Of a stretch of DNA of 13,138 nt, positions 1-6,279 are shown one piece after another (position 1 is the first letter of the stretch; every line of letters begins with the position of its first letter). The DNA comes from an uncultured Oscillospiraceae bacterium (GTDB taxonomy: Bacteria; Bacillota; Clostridia; Oscillospirales; Acutalibacteraceae): the NCBI GenBank assembly GCA_900550315.1, contig URRK01000025.1, positions 1 to 13,138 on the forward strand. The letters run 5' to 3'. The translations under genes were made by a program, and so were the position numbers. Under the pieces are notes generated by a model that saw nothing but the letters and a program-made list of their open reading frames with translations, had not been told where the DNA came from and made no database searches.

Positions 1-299
1 CCCTCGCCGTAGCCGGGGTGCGCCACCACGCACGGCCGACCCGCGGCCGCCATTGCCGGCTGGCGTTTGGCCGCGGTTTGCTCTACTACAATTTGCCGGG
101 CCTCCTCCAGCCGAATACTAAGCTCGTACCCCCGCACGCTCAGTTCAATAGGGTCCCCCATTGGAGCAAATTTTTCTACCGTTACGGTGGTGCCCTGAAT
201 CAGTCCCATATCTAAAAAATGCTGCCGCAACGCGCCGCTGCCCCCAACCGAAAGCACCGTAGCGCTTTGCCCGGCTTTAAGTTCACTCAGTGTTTGCAA
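1..299 (-). CDS. feoB: FeoA-domain N-terminus of a ferrous iron transporter (likely FeoA-FeoB fusion), partial
   Basis: The translated minus strand begins LQTLSELKAGQSATVLSV and continues through LRQHFLDMGLIQGTTVTV, a phenylalanine/methionine core, then GDPIELSVRGYELSIRLEEA. This is the SH3-like FeoA fold with its conserved MGL..G and GDPIE..RGY..SLR motifs. After the FeoA domain (about residues 8-75) the frame stays open and reaches a HPGYGEG segment before leaving the window. In many Clostridia that segment links FeoA to the FeoB GTPase in one polypeptide, so the missing part is probably the G-domain and membrane permease of FeoB, which imports Fe2+ across the inner membrane. The TTG start is chosen because an in-frame TGA lies three codons upstream and GGTGA (306-310) sits six bases before it. 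The FeoA domain is seen directly; the FeoB fusion is inferred, and a stand-alone FeoA with a long tail remains possible. Confidence 0.8.
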   Translation of the reverse strand, partial: MQTLSELKAGQSATVLSVGGSGALRQHFLDMGLIQGTTVTVEKFAPMGDPIELSVRGYELSIRLEEARQIVVEQTAAKRQPAMAAAGRPCVVAHPGYGE

Positions 300-338
300 A
301 AAAAATCACCGTTACCTTTTATTTAAAATGCTCTTACT

Positions 339-367
339 ATTATATAATGTGCGGCGCCGCTTGTAAA
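339..367 (-). promoter_or_regulatory. Sigma-A promoter of the feo gene
   Basis: On the minus strand, TTTACA (367-362) is followed after exactly 17 nt by TATAAT (344-339). That gives a near-consensus vegetative promoter with a start near 332 and a leader of about 33 nt. The spacer contains the GC palindrome GCGGCGCCGC (351-360). I see no clear Fur or DtxR-type operator, so iron control is expected from the gene's role but not demonstrated here. Confidence 0.7.
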
Positions 368-403
368 GAACCGCGGCCAAATTTTTTTAAACCGCCCCTA
401 AAT

Positions 404-437
404 TTTGACAAACTTTGAACCCCCCGTTTGGTACAAT
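404..437 (+). promoter_or_regulatory. Spo0A-type promoter of spoIIGA-sigE with 21-nt spacer and overlapping 0A box
   Basis: A perfect -35 TTGACA (405-410) and a good -10 TACAAT (432-437) are separated by 21 nt, four more than the usual 17. The bases 404-410 read TGTCAAA on the opposite strand, one mismatch from the Spo0A box TGTCGAA, so the putative 0A box overlaps the -35. The Bacillus subtilis spoIIG promoter is known for the same architecture: sigma-A elements spaced too far apart and activated by Spo0A bound at the -35. Predicted start is near 443, about 42 nt before the gene. The elements are seen; Spo0A dependence is inferred from the family precedent. Confidence 0.65.
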
Positions 438-485
438 TATTTTACAAAGGGCAGCACCAGCAGCCGCCAAAGGGGGGAACATTGG

Positions 486-1370
486 TTGTGCGTGTACATT
501 GATGTTTTAATTTTTGTAAATATGTTTGTTAATTTTTTTATTTTGCGGCTCTCGGCTGTTTTGTGCCGGGAAAAACCCCGCGCCTGGCGCATTTTGCTGG
601 CCTCCTTTGTTGGGGCGCTGTTCTCCCTTTACATTTTACTGCCAATGGGCGACCTTTTTACCCAATCCGCCGTAAAGCTGGTAACCGGCGCCGTTGTGGT
701 AACTTTGGCTTTTCCCTTTGCGGGGATAAAGGCGTTTTTGCGGCGGGTTGCCGTGTTTTTTGCGGCCAGCCTTTTGTACGCCGGGTTTATGCTGGCCGTT
801 TGGTACCTGCTAAAGCCCGGCGGCATGGCGGTAAACAACGGCGGGGTTTACTTTAATGTTTCGCCCCTGCTGCTAATTACGGTTACCCTTGTTACCTACG
901 CGGTTTTAACGCTGCTGCGGCGGGCGGCTCAAAGGCGGCTGCCGCAAGTTAGCTCCTGCCGGCTTTGGATTACCGTAAAGGGCAAAACGGTTTTGGCCAA
1001 CGCGGTGGTAGATACCGGCAACAGCTTAACCGACTGCACCGACAACGCCCCGGTGTTAATCCTTTCGGGTTCTACTGCAGGCCGGCTTCTGGGTTTTGTG
1101 CCAAGCGCCAACGATTTTACCAAAGCGGCCGAACTGCCGGGCTTTCGGCTGGTGCCGTTTTCTACCGTTGGGGGCAGTGGAATGCTGGTTGGCTTTAAGC
1201 CCGAGCGGGTTGAGACTGAATTGGCGGGGCAGCGCTACACCCTGCCGGGCGCCACCGCGGTAAGCTTAAAAAATTTAGGCGGCGAATACACCGCGGTAAT
1301 TGGGCCGGACCTACCCTGGGAGCCGGTAAGGTTAAAAGTGGCGGCCGGCCAAAAAACCGAGAGACCTTAA
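486..1370 (+). CDS. spoIIGA: SpoIIGA, sporulation sigma-E factor processing peptidase
   Basis: SpoIIGA is a septum-associated membrane aspartic protease that removes the pro-sequence of sigma-E in the mother cell after a signal from the forespore. The N-terminal half (about residues 4-145) is a run of hydrophobic segments starting VYIDVLIFVNMFVNFFIL, matching the multi-pass N-terminus of the family. The C-terminal half carries VVDTGNSLTD, with the catalytic aspartate at residue 176, followed by the PGF/PFSTVGG-type strands of a retropepsin-like half-domain. The product is 294 residues, close to the roughly 309 of the Bacillus protein. The frame is open from a TTG at 405, but that codon lies inside the promoter. 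TTG at 486 is chosen because AGGGGGG (471-477) is eight bases upstream; GTG at 492 is the alternative. It is followed by sigE after an unusually long 223-nt gap. Confidence 0.93.
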   Translation: MCVYIDVLIFVNMFVNFFILRLSAVLCREKPRAWRILLASFVGALFSLYILLPMGDLFTQSAVKLVTGAVVVTLAFPFAGIKAFLRRVAVFFAASLLYAGFMLAVWYLLKPGGMAVNNGGVYFNVSPLLLITVTLVTYAVLTLLRRAAQRRLPQVSSCRLWITVKGKTVLANAVVDTGNSLTDCTDNAPVLILSGSTAGRLLGFVPSANDFTKAAELPGFRLVPFSTVGGSGMLVGFKPERVETELAGQRYTLPGATAVSLKNLGGEYTAVIGPDLPWEPVRLKVAAGQKTERP

Positions 1371-1593
1371 AACAACCCCAAAAGTCTTAACCCAAAAATT
1401 TAACCTAAAAGCCACAATAACAAACCCTAAAGCCGCAACCACGAATGGCCTTTTTGCATAATTGGTCTGGGGCAGCCAAAACAGCCGCCGGGCACCGCCC
1501 CAAAGGGCCAATTTAAAGCCCCATTTTTAAACCAAATTTTAATTTTTAAGGTACGGCGGGCATTTTTGCCGCCCGAATTTAAGGAGAATTGCA

Positions 1594-2313
1594 ATGAAAC
1601 TAAAAAAGCGCTTAAAAAAATGGCTGCGCGGCCTGCGTGCCGCATTGCACCGCCGCGTTGCCGTGCACTACATAAACGGGCCGGATGTTTTACCCGCGCC
1701 GCTGACCGCTGAGGAGGAAGCACGGCTGTTTGCCCGGCTGCCGGTTGACACCGAGGCAGTTCGTCAGGAGCTGATTACCCACAACCTGCGCCTGGTGGTT
1801 TACATTGCTAAAAAATTTGAGGCGGCCGGCGCCGGCATTGAAGATATGATCTCGATTGGTACCATTGGCTTGATTAAAGCCGTAAACACCTTTCACCCGG
1901 AAAAGGGCATTAAGCTGGCTACCTATGCCTCCCGCTGCATTGAGAACGAAATTTTAATGTACCTGAGAAAAACAGCCAATTTAAAAACCGAAATTTCGTT
2001 AGACGAGCCGCTGAATGTAGATTGGGACGGCAACGAACTGCTGCTTTCGGATATTTTAGGCACCGAAGGGGACGAGATCTCCCGCGGGGTGGAAACCGAG
2101 GACGAACACAAGCTGCTAAAGCAGCTGGTAACCACCCTGCCCCCGCGTGAACGCCAGATTATGGAAATGCGGTTTGGCCTGTTTGGCTACCAGGAATACA
2201 CCCAAAAGCAAATTGCCGATTGTCTTGGCATTTCGCAATCCTACATCTCACGGTTAGAAAAGCGGATTATTGACAAGCTGAAAAAGTCGTTAGAAAAAGT
2301 AGTAATGCCGTAG
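1594..2313 (+). CDS. sigE: RNA polymerase sporulation sigma factor E precursor (pro-sigma-E)
   Basis: Sigma-E directs mother-cell transcription after asymmetric septation. The 239-residue product has the same length as the Bacillus subtilis protein and is nearly collinear with it. It has a basic amphipathic pro-sequence (about 25 residues, rich in Lys/Arg/Leu) and then the cleavage region HYINGP before PAPLTAEEE. Region 2 contains NLRLVVYIAKKFE, IEDMISIGTIGLIKAVNTF and KLATYASRCIENEILMYLR. The linker DEPLNVDWDGNELLLSDILGT is a sigma-E signature, and the region 4 helix-turn-helix ends ISQSYISRLEKRIIDKL. The ATG has AAGGAG (1581-1586) eight bases upstream. Its expected activator is the upstream SpoIIGA. 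The third member of the usual cluster, sigG, does not follow. No frameshift or missing motif is visible. Confidence 0.96.
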   Translation: MKLKKRLKKWLRGLRAALHRRVAVHYINGPDVLPAPLTAEEEARLFARLPVDTEAVRQELITHNLRLVVYIAKKFEAAGAGIEDMISIGTIGLIKAVNTFHPEKGIKLATYASRCIENEILMYLRKTANLKTEISLDEPLNVDWDGNELLLSDILGTEGDEISRGVETEDEHKLLKQLVTTLPPRERQIMEMRFGLFGYQEYTQKQIADCLGISQSYISRLEKRIIDKLKKSLEKVVMP

Positions 2314-2335
2314 CGCCCCTTGCTGCACGGCTTTT
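2307..2335 (+). terminator. Weak intrinsic terminator overlapping the sigE stop codon
   Basis: GCCGT-(bulged a)-GC pairs with GCACGGC (2325-2331) around a ten-base loop and is followed by TTTT. The stem begins inside the last sigE codons. The short T-tract makes it a moderate candidate only. Confidence 0.4.
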
Positions 2336-2432
2336 CGCATTAAATGCCGCTTGTACATTAAACTTGTTAAAGCAAAAATTACTGTTATTTCCTTTTTTAA
2401 ATTTTGGCTTTCGGCCATTTAAATTTTGCAAA

Positions 2433-2548
2433 AAAACAGAGCCCCGCCGGGTTTAAAAGGCGCCTTAAAAGGTTTGGCAGGCCGGTTTAACCGCCCATTG
2501 CCAAAACGCTTTTAGGGTGCCTAACTTTTTAGGCAGTGGCTCTGTTTT
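2433..2548 (-). ncRNA. Multi-hairpin structured element closed by an 11-bp perfect inverted repeat
   Basis: AAAACAGAGCC (2433-2443) and GGCTCTGTTTT (2538-2548) are perfect inverted repeats enclosing 94 nt. Inside are TGCCTAA/TTAGGCA with a four-base loop (2518-2535), TTTGGCA/TGCCAAA (2473-2505) with a nested CGGT/ACCG, and a short CGCC/GGCG stem (2445-2462). Folded together they make a junction of three hairpins on one closing stem. Read on the minus strand the closing stem is followed by seven Ts (2436-2430), so it could be the structured 3' end of the capsid operon transcript or a small RNA with a terminator. A MITE-like mobile repeat is the main alternative, because AAATTTT occurs near both ends (2421-2427 and 2549-2555), though not exactly abutting on the left. 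I recognise no known RNA family. Confidence 0.45.
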
Positions 2549-2573
2549 AAATTTTCCCTTTAAAATCGGTGTT

Positions 2574-2600
2574 CGGCCGGGGCTATGATCAACCCGGCCG
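2574..2600. repeat. GC-rich 8-bp hairpin downstream of the capsid operon
   Basis: CGGCCGGG (2574-2581) and CCCGGCCG (2593-2600) are perfect inverted repeats with an 11-nt loop. It lies 13 bases beyond the last minus-strand stop codon. No T-tract follows directly on that strand, so it is more likely an RNA-protecting 3' hairpin than a complete terminator. Confidence 0.45.
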
Positions 2601-2612
2601 CGGGGCAAAGGG

Positions 2613-2738
2613 TTAGTCCAGCATAAAGCGCAGCGCCTCTAACAACTGGGCGCAAAACGCAGCCAGCTCCTGCACCGGCTCTTCGCAAGCTTCAAATTCT
2701 GTTAAATCAATATTCAAAGTATCTAACGGCGTTAACAT
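2613..2738 (-). CDS. 41-residue acidic hypothetical protein, last gene of the capsid cassette
   Basis: The product starts MLTPLDTLNIDLTEFEACEE and ends QLLEALRFMLD. It is strongly acidic (about eight Asp/Glu and one Arg), with an amphipathic helical C-terminal half. A near-perfect AGGAGG lies seven bases before the ATG, far better than any upstream start in the same frame. The ATG overlaps the stop of the large tail-type gene in the sequence ATGTTAA, so the two are probably translationally coupled. A longer 90-residue reading begins at 2885 but lacks a ribosome site and lies inside the preceding gene. I do not recognise the family. Small acidic proteins at the end of phage structural operons can be chaperones, tail accessory proteins or lysis regulators, but nothing here selects among these. 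Confidence 0.65.
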   Translation of the reverse strand: MLTPLDTLNIDLTEFEACEEPVQELAAFCAQLLEALRFMLD

Positions 2739-4597
2739 TCCAAAAGCCTCCTGTAAAGAATTTGCAATCGCAGCAGCGTTGCAGGCCCCTCGCCGCTTAG
2801 CTGCAGAGCAAGCTCCTGCACCGGGGTGCTGTTTAAAGGAAACTGCAAAAATTGGCGGCCCCGAACGGTGCGGTACGCCCCGCAACCGTTTTCGCCCGGC
2901 TGCCGGGCCGTAATTTTGCAGCCCGAGCCGCTTTCCAGCAGCAGGCGCGCACCAACCGGAACTACCCGGCTACCAAGCATTTGCCCGGTAATGCAGCCGG
3001 TTCGCAGCTGCCAGCTTACGGGCAGGCTGCCGCCCCCGGCGTAAACAACACCGTTAGAAAGCAGGTAGAGTGTGTTGTTTAGCGAAAAAATTTCGCTAAT
3101 TCCGTCGGCGTCCTCTGTCCACCACTTGCCCTCGGCGGAAGAATATATATAAAGGCGGTTTTTTCCTAAAAAATAGCAAAGCCCCCCGCAGGCAACCGCC
3201 CTTTTCGCCTGCGGATTGGCAAGAATACCGGCCGAAACGGCCCGGCAGTTGCCGGAGCGGTATTTTACAATTTGCGGCCCGGTGCAGTAAAAAAACTGCT
3301 TTTCCTGCCCGCAAAGCGAGCGGGAAAATTCAGCCGAAACGCCACTGCTGTTAATGGCGGCCGCCTGGTAGTTCAGCGCGTTGCTTCCGTAAAGCCGAAA
3401 CGCGCCCTCGGCCGTAAAAATGTAAACCTCGCCGCCGCTTAAAAACAGCGCTGCAAAATTGCCCGCACCGGCCACCGTTAGCTTGCAGCCGTCGGTGGCA
3501 AGCTGGGGCTGCAGCATGTAACGCGCCGGGTTGCGGTGTGCTGAAAGCCAAACGGCATGATTTTCGTTATCGGCCAAAATGCAGCGCTCGTCGTTCATTA
3601 CGGCAAAATCGGCCTGCGGCATTAAGCTTTGCACCGAAAACCCCTGGCCGGAAAAGCTGTACAAGGTGTTAAAGCTTTCGGTAAAGGTCAATGTGTCATC
3701 CTCCACCGTTTGCAGGGTGTATTGCCCGCCCAGCGCGTTGCTGCCGGTGCCCTTTAAGCCAACAACCTGCCCGGGGCTAAAGTAGTTTTTAAAAGAATCC
3801 TCAAACTTTTTGGTGCCAACCGGCTGCTGCAGCGTTAGCGTGTTTTCAAACAGGCTGTAGCTGCAGTTGGGGTTCCCGTAATATATTGTTTGAATGGGGT
3901 GGCAATAAGGCGTTTGCAAGGTAGCGGTTGCCCCGGCCGGAATGTTATTGTAATTCGGCACGGCCGGCGAAAGGGTTATTTGCACCCCTTGGTAGGTGGT
4001 AACGCCGTTTTGCACCGAATAAACCTGCTCCCTTTTTAGCACCGTGTGCTCGGTATTGCTAAACGAAAAGCGCAGCGTGGCGTATTGGGTTAATAAATCG
4101 GCGTCGGCACAGGCAAGAGCCTCGCCCTCGGTTGGCACCTTGTAAAACAGCGTTGTGCTGCCGGTAAAGGGGAATTTTTGCGCCACGGTATTGGCCGCGG
4201 CAAAGGGCAGCGTTTGGCTGTTTTCGTGAATCGTAATATTATCGGGAAAAATGTACAGCTGCTGCCCGTAGTGAATCACGCTGCGGTTTTTACCGCTGCA
4301 GCCCGGCAGCAGGGCAATCTCCTGCCCGGTAAAGGCCAGCTCGCCGTTTTGCTGCGTTACGGTACGCAGGGTGTTGCCGTAACGGTAGTAAAGCTTACCG
4401 GCCGCGGGAATAATTTCATCCGGCTCGGCAGTTAAAACCTGCACCGGCTGCCGAGCACTGCGCGTAGTACAGGAGCCCGAAAAGCTTAAATTCACCGCGT
4501 TTTGGACGGTACATTTTCCGTTTTTTGGCGCCTGCATTCCCTCGCTCAGCAAAACCTCGGTACAGCAAAGGTCGGCGCTTTTATTGGTTTGTTGCAT
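2732..4597 (-). CDS. Large phage tail/DNA-stabilisation-type structural protein
   Basis: The 621-residue product is built almost entirely of short beta-strand blocks. Examples are VIHYGQQLYIFPDN, YGNPNCSYSLFENTL, CGGLCYFLGKNRLYIYSSAEGKWW and NNTLYLLSNGVVY. These recurring bladelike units (about residues 60-130 and 330-540) resemble the propeller-type tail hub/packaged-DNA stabilisation proteins of podovirus-like phages. That relation is inferred from layout and position, not from a confident family match. The product carries 19 cysteines, many for a phage structural protein. There is no signal peptide. The start ATG is preceded by GGAGC, and the gene begins four bases after the stop of the connector-like gene. 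It ends overlapping the next small ORF by seven bases. Its place after capsid and connector genes fits a neck or tail component. The reading frame is intact throughout. Confidence 0.7.
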   Translation of the reverse strand: MQQTNKSADLCCTEVLLSEGMQAPKNGKCTVQNAVNLSFSGSCTTRSARQPVQVLTAEPDEIIPAAGKLYYRYGNTLRTVTQQNGELAFTGQEIALLPGCSGKNRSVIHYGQQLYIFPDNITIHENSQTLPFAAANTVAQKFPFTGSTTLFYKVPTEGEALACADADLLTQYATLRFSFSNTEHTVLKREQVYSVQNGVTTYQGVQITLSPAVPNYNNIPAGATATLQTPYCHPIQTIYYGNPNCSYSLFENTLTLQQPVGTKKFEDSFKNYFSPGQVVGLKGTGSNALGGQYTLQTVEDDTLTFTESFNTLYSFSGQGFSVQSLMPQADFAVMNDERCILADNENHAVWLSAHRNPARYMLQPQLATDGCKLTVAGAGNFAALFLSGGEVYIFTAEGAFRLYGSNALNYQAAAINSSGVSAEFSRSLCGQEKQFFYCTGPQIVKYRSGNCRAVSAGILANPQAKRAVACGGLCYFLGKNRLYIYSSAEGKWWTEDADGISEIFSLNNTLYLLSNGVVYAGGGSLPVSWQLRTGCITGQMLGSRVVPVGARLLLESGSGCKITARQPGENGCGAYRTVRGRQFLQFPLNSTPVQELALQLSGEGPATLLRLQILYRRLLEC

Positions 4598-4601
4598 ACA
4601 A

Positions 4602-4961
4602 TCAGCTCCAGTAATTCAGGCTTATTTTGGGCGGCCGCTTTTGCTTGCGGCAGCGGGCGGCAACCTGGCCTAACCGCTGCTGCGCCGCTTGCAGCGCGGT
4701 GTTGTAGGCCGGGCCCTCACCCCTACTTAAATGCTCCTGAGCCAAGGCGTATTCGGCGTACAACTCTAAATCGTCGGCCCCTAACAGCAGTTTGCGCTCG
4801 GCAGCGGCCGGCAGGGTGTAATCCTGCTCGGCCAAAGGCGCTGCGGTGCCAAAAACCTCCCGGCAAAGGCGGGCCTCTAAATCGGCCACGCTGCTGCAAA
4901 TTAAAGCGTCGTTTTGCAGGCCGCGCCCATGTAAAATTTGTAAAAGTTCTTTCAGCTTCAT
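4602..4961 (-). CDS. Phage head-tail connector-like protein
   Basis: The 119-residue product is mostly alpha-helical. Its pattern matches small connector or head-completion proteins found directly after the major capsid gene in clostridial phages. These have an N-terminal helix, an acidic middle, and a block (L)LLGADDLELYAEYALAQEHLSRGEGPAYNTA followed by a basic C-terminal tail RCRKQKRPPKISLNYW. The motif of a helix with a Tyr-rich stretch, then residues around YNTA, then a basic tail is the basis of the call; the family assignment is by resemblance only. A ribosome site AGGAGC precedes the ATG. It lies 57 nt after the capsid gene, separated by a strong hairpin, and four bases before the tail-type gene. 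If real, it would bridge the portal vertex to the tail, although no portal gene is present nearby. Confidence 0.6.
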   Translation of the reverse strand: MKLKELLQILHGRGLQNDALICSSVADLEARLCREVFGTAAPLAEQDYTLPAAAERKLLLGADDLELYAEYALAQEHLSRGEGPAYNTALQAAQQRLGQVAARCRKQKRPPKISLNYWS

Positions 4962-4978
4962 TTCTGCGCTCCTGTTGT

Positions 4979-5001
4979 GGCGGCGAAAAAATTTCGCCGC
5001 C
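4979..5001 (-). promoter_or_regulatory. Strong 10-bp hairpin between the capsid and connector genes
   Basis: GGCGGCGAAA (4979-4988) pairs perfectly with TTTCGCCGCC (4992-5001) around a three-base loop. It sits just after the capsid stop codon and before the next ribosome site. On the transcribed strand no T-run follows, so it looks like an RNA processing or stabilising hairpin, or a leaky attenuator, that could keep capsid mRNA more abundant than the downstream genes. Confidence 0.55.
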
Positions 5002-5018
5002 GCTTATTGTTGGTTAAA

Positions 5019-6221
5019 TTAGTTGGAATATTCGTCGGCAAAGGTAGAGCAGGATTCTATACGGATCATGTAGCTTTCTACCAAACGCTCGGCGGTTTTG
5101 GTTGCCTTCCAACCGGCGGAGGCGCGCTGATTTAACGGGTCGGCGGTACCGGCCGAGCCCAGCTGCTTAATAATATGCTCCAGGCCGCCGTTTTCTAACT
5201 CGGTTACGCCGTAGGCGTTTGCGCCCAGCACCAGGGTAGAATAAACCGAAACGCCATCCTGCCCGCCTTCACCGGGGTAAATTACCGCGTTGGCCTCGCA
5301 GGTTACGGCCCGGTCTAAGGTAATTGCGGCGCTGCCGGCAGCCCCGGCGGTGCAGCCCTCTACCGTGTAAAGGGCACCGCCCAGTAAAACCTTGCGGCCC
5401 TTTAAGGCTGCGGCCTCCTCGTTCGAAACAGCCTGCGCTACCGTAACGGCCGTTGCGGCTGAAACAGCGGTTTTAACCGTTAGGTTCCGGGCGGCAGCGG
5501 TCAGGTCCTCACCGCGCCAAATTTTGGCCTCGTTGGTTTCTACAAAACGCACATTGCCGATTTTACCAATTTCGCCGTTAAAAAGGTGATCCGGCGCGGC
5601 GTACTTGTGGGCCTCCATCCACTCGCTGCTGCGCATTAAGTCATACGCAACATAGGGGTGAATAATGGCAACATAGCTGCCGTCAATGGTTTTGGCTAAG
5701 TTGTTTTTCAGCTTGGCCGCCGCGCGCAAAATTAAATCTACGCTAAGCTTGGCGTTGGTAGTAAGCGAGCTGCGCGCCGTAACCGGGGTGGTACCGCTTT
5801 CGGTTACAATAGGGGCGTACATTACATTGGTGCCGCCGTTTAAAACCTCGCGGGTCACAGTGTCTAAGGTGCGGCCGGCCTGGTCGCCCAAAATTTCGGT
5901 GGCCTGCACCATGTTGTTGTCCAGCTCGGTCAGCTTAATCATATCCGGAATACCAACCCAGCCGCCGTACTGCGAAACGGTAGAACTAACGGTAGAAACC
6001 TTTAGCTCCTGCCCGTTGGGGGTTACGCCCTCGGACAAGGGCTTGGTTGCCTTTGGCAGCGGGGAGTATTTTCTAAACTCAATGGTCTTGCCATTGCCGG
6101 CCGGAATGGGGTGCTTTTGGCCAAACTGGTCGTGCACCAGGTTTTCGTTGGCGTTATCCCGCAAATAATCTTTATAATAGGTTCGCATATCGCTGGAAAG
6201 GGTTTTTTCATTTTCTGGCAT
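5019..6221 (-). CDS. Major capsid protein, N4-gp56 family
   Basis: This 400-residue protein matches the N4-gp56 (HK97-fold) major capsid family, which assembles the icosahedral phage head. Diagnostic segments in order are HDQFGQKHPIPAGNGKTIEFRKYSPLP (about 30-56), LSEGVTPNGQELKVSTVSSTVSQYGGWV (62-89), ILGDQAGRTLDTVTREVLNGGTNV (109-132), YVAIIHPYVAYDLMRSSEWMEAHKYA (about 183-208) and IGKIGNVRFVETNEAKIW (about 217-234). A more variable Ala/Val-rich insertion (about 245-325) follows, then the C-terminal VYSTLVLGANAYGVTEL and GWKATKTAERL block. The length is normal for the family. Start: ATG with AAAGGAG seven bases upstream. It follows the scaffold-like gene by 58 nt. No frameshift or internal stop is present, so a full-length capsid subunit could be made. 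Confidence 0.9.
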   Translation of the reverse strand: MPENEKTLSSDMRTYYKDYLRDNANENLVHDQFGQKHPIPAGNGKTIEFRKYSPLPKATKPLSEGVTPNGQELKVSTVSSTVSQYGGWVGIPDMIKLTELDNNMVQATEILGDQAGRTLDTVTREVLNGGTNVMYAPIVTESGTTPVTARSSLTTNAKLSVDLILRAAAKLKNNLAKTIDGSYVAIIHPYVAYDLMRSSEWMEAHKYAAPDHLFNGEIGKIGNVRFVETNEAKIWRGEDLTAAARNLTVKTAVSAATAVTVAQAVSNEEAAALKGRKVLLGGALYTVEGCTAGAAGSAAITLDRAVTCEANAVIYPGEGGQDGVSVYSTLVLGANAYGVTELENGGLEHIIKQLGSAGTADPLNQRASAGWKATKTAERLVESYMIRIESCSTFADEYSN

Positions 6222-6279
6222 AAAAATTCTCCTTTAATTTTGCTTTATTTGTTTTAGAGTTTATTAAGCTTTGCGCTTG

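Noticed and set aside
18..215. Plus-strand open frame over the FeoA region
   Set aside because: It is antisense to a clear FeoA domain and has no ribosome site or recognisable protein.
405..485. Extended SpoIIGA N-terminus from TTG 405
   Set aside because: This codon is part of the -35 element, and the extra residues do not resemble the family start; TTG 486 has the ribosome site.
1427..1723. Minus-strand open frame across the spoIIGA-sigE gap
   Set aside because: It starts inside sigE, has no ribosome site and shows no protein-like pattern.
2739..2885. Upstream extension of the 41-residue ORF to 90 residues
   Set aside because: It lies inside the tail-type gene in another frame, without a ribosome site; the internal ATG has AGGAGG.
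4502..5017. 171-residue plus-strand open frame
   Set aside because: It is antisense to the connector-like and tail-type genes, and its Pro/Arg/Cys-rich translation is typical of a shadow frame.
5686..6168. 160-residue plus-strand open frame
   Set aside because: It is fully antisense to the major capsid gene.
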